A DNA stretch of 64,000 nucleotides from Bradyrhizobium sp. SZCCT0153 (lineage in GTDB: Bacteria > Pseudomonadota > Alphaproteobacteria > Rhizobiales > Xanthobacteraceae), in contig NZ_JAFCKS010000005.1 of NCBI RefSeq assembly GCF_018129995.1, positions 372,001 through 436,000 on the forward strand, read 5' to 3'. The notes under the pieces are model-generated. The model was given only the letters and a program-made list of their open reading frames with translations. It searched no databases and was not told the DNA's origin. A program made the translations under genes and the position numbers. This document shows positions 8,747 through 18,328 of the stretch, one piece after another. Each line of letters opens with the position of its first letter. Within the stretch, counting starts at the first letter, position 1.

Positions 8747-10252
8747 ATGACACGTATCGCCGTCGGCGGCTTCCTGCACGAGACCAACACCTTCGCTCCG
8801 ACGAAGGCGACTTTCGCGGACTTCCAGCATGGCGGCGGCTGGCCGGCGATGACTGAGGGCGCCGACGTGCTGAAGGTGATGCGGGCCATCAATGTCGGCC
8901 TCGCCGGTTTCGTCGACAGTGCCGAAGCCGATGGCTGGGAACTCATCCCGACGATCGCCTGCGGGGCCAGCCCGTCGGCGCATGTCACCAGGGACGCCTT
9001 CGAGCGCATCGTCAAGGTCATGGTCGACGGGATCGCCGCCGCCGGCCCGATCGACGCCGTCTATCTCGACCTGCACGGCGCCATGGTCACCGAGCATCTC
9101 GACGACGGCGAAGGCGAGATCCTGGCGCGCGTGCGCCGCGTCATCGGCAAGGATGTTCCGCTGGTCGCAAGCCTCGACCTGCACGCCAACGTCACGCCCG
9201 AGATGATGGAGCATGCGGACGCGCTGATCGCCTACCGCACCTATCCCCATGTCGACATGGCCGAGACCGGCCGCGCCTCCGCGCGACATCTCGCATTGCT
9301 CCTGAAGACAAGGCAGCGCTTTGCAAAAACGTTCCGGCAACTGCCGTTCCTGATCCCGATCAGCTGGCAATGCACCAACGACCACCCCACCAAGGGCATC
9401 TACCAGAAGCTCGCCGCACTGGAGGGCGATGCGGTTCCGACGCTCTCCTTCGCGCCCGGCTTCCCCGCGGCCGACTTCCGCGACTGCGGGCCGAGTGTGT
9501 TCGCCTATGGCAGGACCCAAGCCGACGCCGACCGCGCGGCGGATGCGATCGTCAAGCTGATCGAAAGCCACGAGGACGATTTCGACGGCAAGATCTGGTC
9601 GCCCGACGAAGGCGTGCGCCACGCCATGGAGCTTTGCAAGAGCGCGAGTAAGCCGATCATCATCGCCGACACCCAGGACAATCCCGGCGCCGGCGGCGAT
9701 TCCGACACCACCGGCATGCTGCGCGCGCTCGTGCGCAACAAGGCCAGCGCCGCGACCGGCGTGATCTACGATCCCGCCTCGGCCAAGGCCGCACACGCGG
9801 CCGGCGTCGGCGCCACCGTGACGCTGTCGCTCGGCGGCAAGTCCGGCATTCCCGGCGATGAGCCCTATCGCGAGACCTTCGTCGTCGAAAAGCTGTCCGA
9901 CGGCCGCTTCGTCGCGCCCGGCCCTTACTACGGCGGCCGCGAGATGGAGATGGGTCCGTCCGCGGCCTTGCGCATCGGCGATGTCCGCGTCGTCGTGAGT
10001 TCGCACAAGGCGCAGCTCGCCGACCAGGCGATGTACCGCTATGTCGGCATCGAGCCGACGCAACAGAAGATTTTGGTCAACAAGAGCTCGGTGCACTTCC
10101 GCGCCGATTTCGAGCCGATCGCGGAAAAGCTGATGATCTGCGCTGCGCCCGGCGCGATGCCGGCCGACACCGCCACGCTGCCCTGGACGCGGCTGCGTCC
10201 GGGCATCCGCATCAAGCCGAACGGCCCCGTTTTCAATCCCCCTTCACGCTAA
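8747..10252 (+). CDS. M81 family metallopeptidase (MlrC/microcystinase C-like)
   Basis: This 501-residue protein belongs to the M81 (DUF1485 + MlrC C-terminal) family, zinc peptidases named after microcystinase C, which acts on linear peptide products. The N-terminus has GGFLHETNTFAP (residues 6-17); DLHGAMVTEHLDDGEG near 105 and SLDLHANVT near 145 supply likely metal ligands; DTQDNPGAGGDSDTT near 305 is a family signature. Length is usual (about 490-510). I used the ATG at 8747; a TTG one codon upstream is possible. It follows the peptide importer and precedes two more amide hydrolases, so it probably trims imported peptides or unusual amides. No evidence for microcystin itself. Confidence 0.88.
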   Translation: MTRIAVGGFLHETNTFAPTKATFADFQHGGGWPAMTEGADVLKVMRAINVGLAGFVDSAEADGWELIPTIACGASPSAHVTRDAFERIVKVMVDGIAAAGPIDAVYLDLHGAMVTEHLDDGEGEILARVRRVIGKDVPLVASLDLHANVTPEMMEHADALIAYRTYPHVDMAETGRASARHLALLLKTRQRFAKTFRQLPFLIPISWQCTNDHPTKGIYQKLAALEGDAVPTLSFAPGFPAADFRDCGPSVFAYGRTQADADRAADAIVKLIESHEDDFDGKIWSPDEGVRHAMELCKSASKPIIIADTQDNPGAGGDSDTTGMLRALVRNKASAATGVIYDPASAKAAHAAGVGATVTLSLGGKSGIPGDEPYRETFVVEKLSDGRFVAPGPYYGGREMEMGPSAALRIGDVRVVVSSHKAQLADQAMYRYVGIEPTQQKILVNKSSVHFRADFEPIAEKLMICAAPGAMPADTATLPWTRLRPGIRIKPNGPVFNPPSR

Positions 10253-10266
10253 CCGGACAGGAACAC

Positions 10267-11439
10267 ATGCCCACGATCGAGCGTATCGACGGCTATGCCG
10301 ACGAACTCACCGCCATTCGCCGCGACATCCACGCCCATCCCGAGATCGGCTTCGAGGAAGTGCGCACCTCCGGCATCGTCGCCGACAAGCTGAAGAGCTG
10401 GGGCATCGAGGTGCATCGCGGTCTCGGCGGCACCGGCGTGATCGGCGTCATCAAAGGCAAAGGTTCGGGCGGCAAGCGCATCGGCCTTCGCGCCGACATG
10501 GACGCGCTGCCGATGGAAGAGAACACCAATCTGAAATGGAGCTCGAAAATCCCCGGCCGCTTCCACGGCTGCGGCCATGACGGCCACACCACCATGCTGC
10601 TCGGCACCGCGCGCTACCTCGCCGAGACCAGGAACTTCGACGGCACCGTGCACCTGATCTTCCAGCCGGCCGAGGAAGGCCTCGGCGGCGCCCGCGCCAT
10701 GATCAAGGACGGCCTGTTCGAGAAATTTCCCTGCGACGAGCTCTACGGCCTGCACAACGCGCCCGACCTCAACCACGGCGAGATCGCGATCCTGCCCGGC
10801 CCCGCGATGGCCAGCGCCGACTTCTTCGACCTCCGCATCACCGGCTATGGCGCGCATGGCGCGATGCCCGAGCGCTCCAAGGACGCTGTGATCATCGCGA
10901 CGACGCTGGCGCAGGCGATCCAGACCATCGTCAGCCGCAACGTCGAGCCGCTGCAGGCCGCCGTCGTCTCGATCACGCAGATTCACGCCGGTTCCGCCTA
11001 CAACGTCATTCCCGGCGACGCGCATCTTTGCGGCACCATCCGCACCTTCTCGAAGGAAGTCCGCACCCTGATCAGCGAGCGCATTCGCACGATCAGCGCC
11101 GGCATTGCGAGCGCCTATCAGTGCGTGATCGACGTCGACATCCGCGACACTTTCGATGTGCTGGTCAACCAGGTCGAGCAGTCCAAGGTGGTCGAGGAGG
11201 TCGCGCGCACGATCGTCAACCCCGCCAACGTGATCACCCGCGCCCAGCCGAAGATGGGCAGCGAGGATTTCGCCGACATGCTGCAGACCATTCCCGGCGC
11301 CTATTTCTGGGTCGGCCATGACGGCTCGGTGCCCGTGCACAACCCCGGTTTCGTGCTCGACGACAAGATCCTGCCGATCGGCGCCAGCATGTTCGCCCGG
11401 ATCATCGAGACCCGGATGCCGGTGGGTGCCAATGCATAA
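10267..11439 (+). CDS. M20 family amidohydrolase (hippurate hydrolase / N-acyl-amino-acid deacylase type)
   Basis: This 390-residue enzyme matches the HipO/IAA-amino-acid hydrolase branch of M20, which cleaves N-acyl or N-aroyl amino acids. Motifs in order: HAHPEIGFEE (about 20-30), GLRADMDALPM (about 75), HGCGHDGHTTMLLG (about 100), QPAEEGLGG (about 135), and HGAMPERS (about 195), covering the two metal ions and the dimer-contributed His. Length is typical. It starts 14 nt after the M81 gene and its last 8 nt overlap the amidase gene, so all three are co-translated. Together with the importer this suggests release of free amino acids from conjugates. Confidence 0.9.
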   Translation: MPTIERIDGYADELTAIRRDIHAHPEIGFEEVRTSGIVADKLKSWGIEVHRGLGGTGVIGVIKGKGSGGKRIGLRADMDALPMEENTNLKWSSKIPGRFHGCGHDGHTTMLLGTARYLAETRNFDGTVHLIFQPAEEGLGGARAMIKDGLFEKFPCDELYGLHNAPDLNHGEIAILPGPAMASADFFDLRITGYGAHGAMPERSKDAVIIATTLAQAIQTIVSRNVEPLQAAVVSITQIHAGSAYNVIPGDAHLCGTIRTFSKEVRTLISERIRTISAGIASAYQCVIDVDIRDTFDVLVNQVEQSKVVEEVARTIVNPANVITRAQPKMGSEDFADMLQTIPGAYFWVGHDGSVPVHNPGFVLDDKILPIGASMFARIIETRMPVGANA

Positions 11440-12853
11440 AAAGGGCGTCGAAGAGGCGGTCACCTCGCTGCATGATCTGTCAGCGGTCGATCTGATCGCG
11501 GGCTATCGCGCCAAGCAGTTCTCGCCGAGCGAGGTGCTGGAGGACGTGCTCGCCCACGTCGCTGCGTGGGAGCCGCACCTGAAAGCGCTCTATGCATTCG
11601 ATCCCGACGGCGCGCGCGAGGCCGCAATGGCCTCGACGGCGCGCTGGTCCGGGGGCGAGCCCTCCGGCGCGCTCGACGGCGTGCCTGTCACGGTGAAGGA
11701 CAACATCGCGACCAAGGGCGTGCCGGTGCCGCTCGGCGCCGCCAGCGTCAAGCTGGTCCCGGCCGAGAAGGATGCTCCGCCTGCCGCGCGGCTGCGTGAG
11801 GCCGGTGCGGTCATCTTCGCAAAAACCACCATGCCCGATTACGGCATGCTGTCCTCGGGCCTCTCTTCGTTCCATGCGCTCGCGCGTAATCCCTGGGACC
11901 TCTCCAAGAATCCCGGCGGCTCCAGCGCAGGCGCGGGCGCCGCGGCGGCGGCCGGCTACGGCCCGCTGCATCTCGGCACCGATATCGGCGGCTCGGTTCG
12001 CCTGCCCGCGGGCTGGTGCGGCCTCGTCGGATTGAAGCCGAGCTTTGGCCGCGTGCCGATCGACCCCGCTTATGTCGGCCGCGTCGCCGGCCCGATGACC
12101 CGCACGGTCGACGATTGCGCGCTGATGATGAGCGTGATCGCAAAGCCCGACCGGCGCGACGGCACCAGCCTGCCCGCAGAGCCGCTCAACTGGAAGGGGC
12201 TGGAGAAGTCCCCGCGCAAACTTCGCATCGGTCTGATGCTCGATCCCGGCGTCGGCCTGGCGCTGGAGAAGCCGGTGCGCGAGGTCGCGGTGAAGGCTGC
12301 GAAAGCGTTCGAATCCGCCGGCGCGGTCGTGACCGAAGTCGACGGCATCCTCACGCGCGAAATGCTCGACGGCCTCGACAATTTCTGGCGCGCGCGGATG
12401 TGGGATGATCTCTCCAAGCTGACGCCGGAAGATCAAGCGAAGGTGCTGCCCTACATCTTCAAATGGGGCGAGTCCGGCGCCAGGCTCTCCGGCATCGACG
12501 TCATCCGCGGCTTCAACCAGACGATGGCGATCCGCGCCGCCGCAGGAAAGCTGTTCTGCGAGCTCGACTATGTGATCTCGCCGACCGCGCCGAACGTGAA
12601 CTACCCGGCCGATTGGGCTTCGCCCACCAATGACCCCATGAAGCCGTTCGAGCACATCGCCTATACCGTGCCGTGGAATATGTCCGAGAACCCTGCCCTG
12701 TCCATCAACGGCGGCTTCGACGCCAAGGGCTTTCCCATCGGCGTGCAGATCGTCGGCCGCCGCTTCGACGATATCGGCGTGCTCGGCATGGCCAAGGCCT
12801 TTGAGGGCTTGCGCGGTCCGCAGCGGCCCTGGCCGCGCCCGCCGGCGAAGTAG
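11432..12853 (+). CDS. Amidase (amidase-signature family)
   Basis: This 473-residue hydrolase carries the complete Ser-cisSer-Lys set: Lys89 in VTVKDNIATKG, the cis-Ser in GGSSAGAGAA (about 164), and the nucleophile in DIGGSVRLPAGWCG (Ser188). It converts carboxamides to acid and ammonia; substrate unknown. The ATG at 11432 overlaps the end of the M20 gene by 8 nt, an arrangement that supports this start over the long upstream extension, which reads the M20 gene in another frame. The C-terminus (GGFDAKGFPIGVQIVGRRFDD) is family-typical. It closes a run of transporter plus three hydrolases. Confidence 0.9.
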   Translation: MHKKGVEEAVTSLHDLSAVDLIAGYRAKQFSPSEVLEDVLAHVAAWEPHLKALYAFDPDGAREAAMASTARWSGGEPSGALDGVPVTVKDNIATKGVPVPLGAASVKLVPAEKDAPPAARLREAGAVIFAKTTMPDYGMLSSGLSSFHALARNPWDLSKNPGGSSAGAGAAAAAGYGPLHLGTDIGGSVRLPAGWCGLVGLKPSFGRVPIDPAYVGRVAGPMTRTVDDCALMMSVIAKPDRRDGTSLPAEPLNWKGLEKSPRKLRIGLMLDPGVGLALEKPVREVAVKAAKAFESAGAVVTEVDGILTREMLDGLDNFWRARMWDDLSKLTPEDQAKVLPYIFKWGESGARLSGIDVIRGFNQTMAIRAAAGKLFCELDYVISPTAPNVNYPADWASPTNDPMKPFEHIAYTVPWNMSENPALSINGGFDAKGFPIGVQIVGRRFDDIGVLGMAKAFEGLRGPQRPWPRPPAK

Positions 12854-12868
12854 CGACTAAGCACAAGT

Positions 12869-12963
12869 CGTCATGCGCGGGCTCGACTCGCGCATCCATC
12901 CCTCGTCAAAAAAGATGGATTGCCGGGTCAAGCCCGGCAATACACAATCGATTCAAGAATGAC
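12869..12963. repeat. Degenerate palindromic repeat (CGTCATGCGCGGG type)
   Basis: Runs such as CGTCATGCGCGGGCTCGACTC and GATGGATTGCCGGGTCAAGC followed by CCCGGCA are typical of a second Bradyrhizobium-type intergenic repeat, ending near GAATGAC. It fills the gap between the amidase and enoyl-CoA hydratase genes. Limits are approximate. Confidence 0.55.
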
Positions 12964-12979
12964 AGGGAAGGAAATCACC

Positions 12980-13870
<891 letters not shown>

Positions 13871-13903
13871 TGCGAAGCGAAATTCCGGGTCTTGCGCAGC
13901 TCT

Positions 13904-13997
13904 CGTAGGGTGGGCAAAGCGCAGCGTGCCCACCATATCGACATCAGTTGCCGATAGCTGGTGGGCACGGCGCAAGGGCGCCTTTGCCCACCCTACG
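13904..13997. repeat. Long palindromic repeat (CGTAGGGTGGGCAAAG type)
   Basis: The 94-bp element begins CGTAGGGTGGGCAAAGCGC and ends GCGCCTTTGCCCACCCTACG, with inner arms GTGCCCACCA and TGGTGGGCAC. It lies between convergent genes (enoyl-CoA hydratase on plus, quinone oxidoreductase on minus), so it could act as a two-way terminator. This repeat type is widespread between Bradyrhizobium genes. Confidence 0.75.
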
Positions 13998-14017
13998 GCA
14001 CCGTCACTACGGAACCG

Positions 14018-14995
14018 TCAATCCATCACCAGCGCGACACGCCCGATCGCCTTGCGGTCGAGCAACAGCCGCATCGCCTTGGCATAATCCTCCAGCGGCA
14101 GGCGGTGTGAGACGTTGGGGCGCAGCTTGCCCTCCTCCGCCCATTGCAGCAACGCCTCCAGGCGAACCTCGCCGAGTGCAGGATTTTTCCGGACAGCCTC
14201 ACCAGCGCGCACGCCGAGCACGCTCGCACCCTTGATCAGCAACAGATTGGTCTTGGCCGAGCCGATGCCGCCGGTAAAACCGATCACCAGCAGCCGCGCG
14301 CCCCAGGCGATGCAACGCATCGAGTCTTCAAAAACCTGGCCGCCGACCGGATCGAACACGACGTCCGCGCCGCGGCCGTCGGTGAGGCGCTTGACGGCGT
14401 CGCGAAACGGTTCGCGATCGTAGCGCACGAGATGATCGGCGCCGCGCGATTTCGCAACGGCGAGCTTCCCGTCGCTGGAGGCGGTCGCGATCACGGTCGC
14501 GCCCAGCATCTTGCCGATCTCGACGGCAGCAAGTCCGACGCCGCCGCCGGCGCCGTGCACCAGCAGCACCTCGCCCGGCTCGACCCGGCCGCGATCGATC
14601 AGGGCGTGATAGGCGGTGCCGTGGCCGGCGAGATAGGTCGCGGCCTCCGCGTAGTCGAAAGTCGACGGCATCGGCGTGAGCTGCGACGGCGCGACGATGG
14701 CTTCGTCGGTGAAGGCACCATGGCGCATCTTGACGATGACCTTGTCGCCGACGGCAACGCCCCCCACCTCCGCGCCCACTTCGGTGACGTCGCCCGCCGC
14801 CTCCATGCCCGGCGTGAACGGCAGCTCCGGCTTGAGCTGGTACTCGCCGGCGGCCATCAGCACGTCAGGAAAATTCAGCCCGGCAGCCCGGATCGCAACG
14901 CGCACCTCGCCCGGCTTCAGCGCGCGCGACGGAAACGCTTCCAGCCGCAACGTCTCGGGCGCGCCGAGCGCGCGGCAGACGACTGCCCGCACCAT
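14018..14995 (-). CDS. NADPH:quinone oxidoreductase family protein (zinc-free medium-chain dehydrogenase)
   Basis: This 325-residue protein is a QOR-type medium-chain reductase that transfers hydride from NADPH to quinones or enones. The GroES-like N-domain shows GLNFPDVLMAAGEYQ (about 42); the Rossmann domain begins VHGAGGGVGLAAVEIGKMLG (about 142); VRYDREPFRDAVKRLTDGRG follows. Structural-zinc cysteines of alcohol dehydrogenases are absent, as expected for QOR. Its ATG overlaps the stop of the upstream isomerase gene (ATGA), so the two are translationally coupled. Together with the neighbouring isomerase and GST this suggests handling of electrophiles or aromatic breakdown products. Confidence 0.88.
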   Translation of the reverse strand: MVRAVVCRALGAPETLRLEAFPSRALKPGEVRVAIRAAGLNFPDVLMAAGEYQLKPELPFTPGMEAAGDVTEVGAEVGGVAVGDKVIVKMRHGAFTDEAIVAPSQLTPMPSTFDYAEAATYLAGHGTAYHALIDRGRVEPGEVLLVHGAGGGVGLAAVEIGKMLGATVIATASSDGKLAVAKSRGADHLVRYDREPFRDAVKRLTDGRGADVVFDPVGGQVFEDSMRCIAWGARLLVIGFTGGIGSAKTNLLLIKGASVLGVRAGEAVRKNPALGEVRLEALLQWAEEGKLRPNVSHRLPLEDYAKAMRLLLDRKAIGRVALVMD

Positions 14996-15603
14996 CAGGC
15001 CGCGCTCGCTTTGCGGCGCAGGATCGCCTCGCGGATCAGCGGCAGACGATCATTGCCGAAATACATGTCGGTCTTGCCGACGAAGATCGTCGGCGAGCCG
15101 AAGCCGCCGCGCGCGACGACCTCCTCGGTGTTGGCCTTGAGCTGATCCTTGATCCCCTGCTCCGAGATGCCGGCAAAGAATTTTGGCTCGTCGACGCCGA
15201 CCTTCCGGCAAATCCCGGCGAGCACTGCGTCCTGCGAGATGTCTTGATCGTCACCCCAATAGGCCTCGAACAATGCGGTCGCGAACGGCACCATGTCCTT
15301 GCCGAGCCAGATGCAGCCGCGCATCGCCTTCACGCTGTTCACCGGAAACACCGTCGGCGGCATCTTGATCGACAGGCCGGCCGATCGCGACCAATCGGCG
15401 AGGTCCTTCTTCATGTAGCGCGCCTTCAGCGGCACCGGCGTCTCCCGCTGCGCGTAGACGCTCGGGTTGACCGTGTTGAAGATGCCGCCGACCAGGATCG
15501 GCCGCCAAGTGATTTCGGCGCCGAGCTCCCTGGCCAGCGGCTGGATGTTGTGGAAGGCGAGATAGGTCCAGGGGCTGGAACAGTCGAAGAAGAATTCGAT
15601 CAT
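14995..15603 (-). CDS. 2-hydroxychromene-2-carboxylate isomerase family protein (DsbA/GST-kappa fold)
   Basis: This 202-residue protein belongs to the HCCA isomerase/GST-kappa branch of the thioredoxin fold. The catalytic Ser lies in FFFDCSSPWTYLA (residues 4-16), and GGFGSPTIFVGKTDMYFGNDRL near 170-192 is the C-terminal glutathione-site motif. In naphthalene degradation such enzymes isomerise HCCA using glutathione; here the substrate is open. The ATG at 15603 follows GGGAG; the longer reading frame runs into an intergenic palindromic repeat and is not coding. Coupled to the quinone oxidoreductase downstream. Confidence 0.85.
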   Translation of the reverse strand: MIEFFFDCSSPWTYLAFHNIQPLARELGAEITWRPILVGGIFNTVNPSVYAQRETPVPLKARYMKKDLADWSRSAGLSIKMPPTVFPVNSVKAMRGCIWLGKDMVPFATALFEAYWGDDQDISQDAVLAGICRKVGVDEPKFFAGISEQGIKDQLKANTEEVVARGGFGSPTIFVGKTDMYFGNDRLPLIREAILRRKASAA

Positions 15604-15633
15604 GGTGTCTCCCTTGTTTGTTTTGCTCTCTCT

Positions 15634-15713
15634 GTCATTGCGAGCGAAGCGAAGCAATCCGGACTGTCACCGCGGAAAGACCCTGGATTGCTTCGCTTCG
15701 CTCGCAATGACGG
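15634..15713. repeat. Dispersed palindromic repeat (GTCATTGCGAGC type), copy 2
   Basis: An 80-bp palindrome starts GTCATTGCGAGCGAAGCGAAG and ends CTTCGCTTCGCTCGCAATGAC. It separates the GST gene from the downstream isomerase gene on the same strand. Frame through it would add MLRFARNDRE to the isomerase, a tell-tale false start. Confidence 0.85.
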
Positions 15714-15728
15714 AGGAGCGATCAGTAC

Positions 15729-16430
15729 CTATTTCTTTCCCAACAGCTCCTTAGCCTTCTGGCCGAACATGATCTTGCGTGATTCCTCGTCGAACGGCTC
15801 TTTCACGAACTTGCCGATTGCAAGCCCCGCCTGCACCTGCGGCCTCGCGCGCACCTCGGCATACCAGCGCTTCACGTTCGGATAGTCGTCCAGCGTAAAG
15901 CCCTGCGCCTTGTGGGTCATGGTCCAGGGGAAGCAGGCGATGTCGGCGATGGAATAGTCTCCGGCGACAAAGGCGCCGGTCCTGGCCAACTGACGGTCGA
16001 GCACGCCATAAAGCCGCGCGGCCTCGTCGCGGTAGCGATCGATCGCGTAAGGAATCTTCTCCGCCGCATAGAGCGCGAAATGGCCGTGCTGGCCGAGCAT
16101 GGGCCCGAGGCCGGCCATCTGCCACATCACCCATTGAATGGTGGTGGAGCGGCCGCGCAGTTCCGTGGGCAGGAAGCGGCCGGTCTTCTCCGCGAGATAA
16201 ATCAGGATCGCGCCGGTCTCGAACGCGGAGAACGGTGCGCCGCCATCGGCAGGATCGTGATCGACGAGAGCTGGAATGCGGTTGTTCGGGGAGATCGCGA
16301 GAAACTCAGGGGCGAACTGCTCGCCGGCGCGGATGTTGACGGGCTTCACCGTGTAGGGCAGCCCGAGTTCCTCCAGCATGATCGAGATTTTCCAGCCGTT
16401 CGGCGTCGGCGCGTAATAGAGGTCGATCAT
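15729..16430 (-). CDS. Glutathione S-transferase family protein (YghU/YfcG-like)
   Basis: This 233-residue protein has a thioredoxin-like N-domain (MIDLYYAPTPNGWKISIMLEE, NNRIPALVDHDP, FETGAILIYLAEKTGRF) and an all-helical C-domain with YSIADIACFPW (about 160), the N-capping motif. The TPNGWKI start and QWVMWQMAGLGPMLGQHGHF segment are characteristic of the Nu-class YfcG/YghU GSTs, which act as disulfide-bond oxidoreductases or glutathione peroxidases. AAAGGAAAG precedes the ATG. A repeat separates it from the downstream isomerase gene. Confidence 0.88.
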   Translation of the reverse strand: MIDLYYAPTPNGWKISIMLEELGLPYTVKPVNIRAGEQFAPEFLAISPNNRIPALVDHDPADGGAPFSAFETGAILIYLAEKTGRFLPTELRGRSTTIQWVMWQMAGLGPMLGQHGHFALYAAEKIPYAIDRYRDEAARLYGVLDRQLARTGAFVAGDYSIADIACFPWTMTHKAQGFTLDDYPNVKRWYAEVRARPQVQAGLAIGKFVKEPFDEESRKIMFGQKAKELLGKK

Positions 16431-16564
16431 GACCTTTCCTTTTGGCCCTTCCTTTGGCCTTCCCTGTCATCGCCGCTGGAATAGAGAGCGACTTTTGTTG
16501 TTCTGTACCTCGACGTTAAGACATGGCAGACAGTGGCGCAACACAACCTGCCGGGAGGGCCGCC

Positions 16565-17587
16565 ATGCTGTTTCCAACCACGATCGCCGGCTCCTTGCCG
16601 AAGCCGGAATGGCTCGCCGAGCCCAACATGCTGTGGGCGCCCTGGAAGTCGCAGGGAGCGGAGCTTCTTCGCGCCAAGCGTGACGCGACCATGCTCGCCG
16701 TCAAGGTGCAGGAGGACGCCGGCATCGACATCGTCACCGAGGGCGAGCAGGCCCGCCAGCATTTCGTGCATGGCTTCCTGGAGAAGATCGAGGGCATCGA
16801 CTTCGCCCACAAGGTCGAGATGGGCATCCGCAAGGATCGCTACAAGGCGATGGTGCCGCAGGTAGTCGCCCCGCTGCGGCTGAAAGGCCGCGTTCATGCC
16901 GACGAGGCTCGCGTCGCGCGCGCGCATACCAGGAAGAAGCTCAAGTTCACCCTGCCCGGCCCGATGACAATCATCGACACCATCGCGGATCGCTACTATG
17001 GCGATCGCGTCAAGATGGCCTTTGCCTTCGCCGAGCTGTTGAACGAGGAGGCCAAGGCGCTCCAGGCCGACGGCGTCGACCTCGTGCAGTTCGACGAGCC
17101 CGCCTTCAACGTCTACATGGACGAGGTCAACGACTGGGGCATCAAGGCGCTCGAGCGTGCCGCGCAGGGCCTGACCTGCGCCACTGCCGTGCACATCTGC
17201 TACGGCTACGGCATCAAGGCCAATACCGACTGGAAGGAGACGCTCGGCGCGCAGTGGCGGCAGTACGAGCAGATCTTTCCGGCGATCGACGCCAGCCCGA
17301 TCCAGCAGGTCGCGATCGAGTGCCGCAATTCGAAGGTGCCGCTCGACCTGCTCGCGCTGCTCAAGACCAAGATCGTGCAGGCCGGCGTGATCGACGTCGC
17401 CAGCGACACGGTCGAGACCGCCGATGACGTTGTCAAGGTGATCGACGCGGTGTCGAAATTCGTCCCCAAGAGCAACATCATCGCCACCACCAATTGCGGC
17501 ATGGCGCCGATGCGGCGGGAGATCGCCGAAGCCAAGCTGATGGCGCTCGGTGCCGGCGCCGCGCTTGCGCGCGAGAAGCTAGGATGA
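16565..17587 (+). CDS. Half-length MetE-like methionine synthase (core-MetE catalytic domain only)
   Basis: This 340-residue protein matches only the C-terminal catalytic barrel of cobalamin-independent methionine synthase, whose full form is about 750 residues. Zinc ligands are present: His and Cys in VHICYGYG (about 210-212), Glu in QFDEPAF, and Cys in TTNCGMAPM (about 310). TIAGSLPKP at the start and LPGPMTIIDTIAD also fit. The N-terminal half that helps bind folyl-polyglutamate is missing and not adjacent. Related stand-alone forms are described as using methyl donors other than methyl-folate, so that is the inferred role. GGGAGG precedes the ATG at 16565; an ATG at 16523 has no such site. 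Confidence 0.8.
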   Translation: MLFPTTIAGSLPKPEWLAEPNMLWAPWKSQGAELLRAKRDATMLAVKVQEDAGIDIVTEGEQARQHFVHGFLEKIEGIDFAHKVEMGIRKDRYKAMVPQVVAPLRLKGRVHADEARVARAHTRKKLKFTLPGPMTIIDTIADRYYGDRVKMAFAFAELLNEEAKALQADGVDLVQFDEPAFNVYMDEVNDWGIKALERAAQGLTCATAVHICYGYGIKANTDWKETLGAQWRQYEQIFPAIDASPIQQVAIECRNSKVPLDLLALLKTKIVQAGVIDVASDTVETADDVVKVIDAVSKFVPKSNIIATTNCGMAPMRREIAEAKLMALGAGAALAREKLG

Positions 17588-17603
17588 TCACGACGCGCTT
17601 GTT

Positions 17604-18221
17604 TTAGTCCAACGCCGTCGGATGCAGCACGGGACGGTAGCCGGCGTGGAGCGCGCGCAGCGTTGAGGGCGGCGTCAGCAGCTGGACGTCGCCGAGTTGA
17701 CGCGCGCCCTTGATATAACCCGCCGGCGACCACGGCAGGGCGCTCCCCTGCATCACCAGAAAGCTCGCCTCGCCCTGCTGCACCATTGCGCCGTCGGGCA
17801 ATTCTGCGAGGGGCGCCGGCAGTGGGTGCAGCCGCTTGCGACCGCGATCGAGACGCTCCCGGTGCAGCTGAGCATCCATCGCCTTCGCGCTGATGCCGCT
17901 TGCACCATTTCCTGCCTCCCAAGCCGCACGAAATCGTTTGGCATCGTCGCGGCGGCAGAAGAAGCAGGGACGGTGGCCTGCGGCAAAGGCGGTGGCCTCG
18001 TCGAGAAAGAACAGCTCGGTCCAGCTCCGCCGCGCCATCACCGGCCGCCGCCAGCCGCGGAATTCGCAAAGGCACGTGATCCAGGCCGGCGACGACCAGC
18101 GCTTCTTCAGCAGCGTCCTGGTCGCGGGATCATGAATGATGCCGCGATTGCCGGTGAACAGGCCGCGGTGCGGCGTTGAGATGATGTCGCCGGTCGGCGT
18201 GACGCGGTTTTGCAGGGGCAT
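17604..18221 (-). CDS. Conserved hypothetical protein with CFFC motif
   Basis: I do not recognise this 205-residue protein as a named family. It is soluble, without signal peptide or membrane helix. It contains CLCEF (about 50), SWTELFFLDEATAFAAGHRP (about 66-85) and a CFFCRRDD motif (about 86-93) that could bind zinc, then a charged helical stretch AQLHRERLDRGRK and a Pro-rich end. GTGGAGG precedes the ATG at 18221; a GTG four codons upstream is possible. It converges with the MetE-like gene and is downstream of xanthine phosphoribosyltransferase, separated by a repeat. Codon use is native. Confidence 0.7.
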   Translation of the reverse strand: MPLQNRVTPTGDIISTPHRGLFTGNRGIIHDPATRTLLKKRWSSPAWITCLCEFRGWRRPVMARRSWTELFFLDEATAFAAGHRPCFFCRRDDAKRFRAAWEAGNGASGISAKAMDAQLHRERLDRGRKRLHPLPAPLAELPDGAMVQQGEASFLVMQGSALPWSPAGYIKGARQLGDVQLLTPPSTLRALHAGYRPVLHPTALD

Positions 18222-18234
18222 GGCTGCCTCCACC

Positions 18235-18322
18235 CGTCATTGCGAGGAGCGAAGCGACGAGGCAATCCAGACTATGTCCGCGGATACATTTCTGGATTGA
18301 TTCGCTTCGCTCGCAATGACGG
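18235..18322. repeat. Dispersed palindromic repeat (GTCATTGCGAGC type), copy 3
   Basis: An 88-bp palindrome begins CGTCATTGCGAGGAGCGAAG and ends CTTCGCTCGCAATGACG, with inner GCAATCCAGA and TCTGGATTG arms. It lies between gpt and the CFFC-motif gene on the same strand. Confidence 0.85.
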
Positions 18323-18328
18323 TGATCG

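Noticed and set aside
8546..10096. 516-codon open frame on the minus strand
   Set aside because: It mirrors the M81 peptidase gene and starts inside a palindromic repeat.
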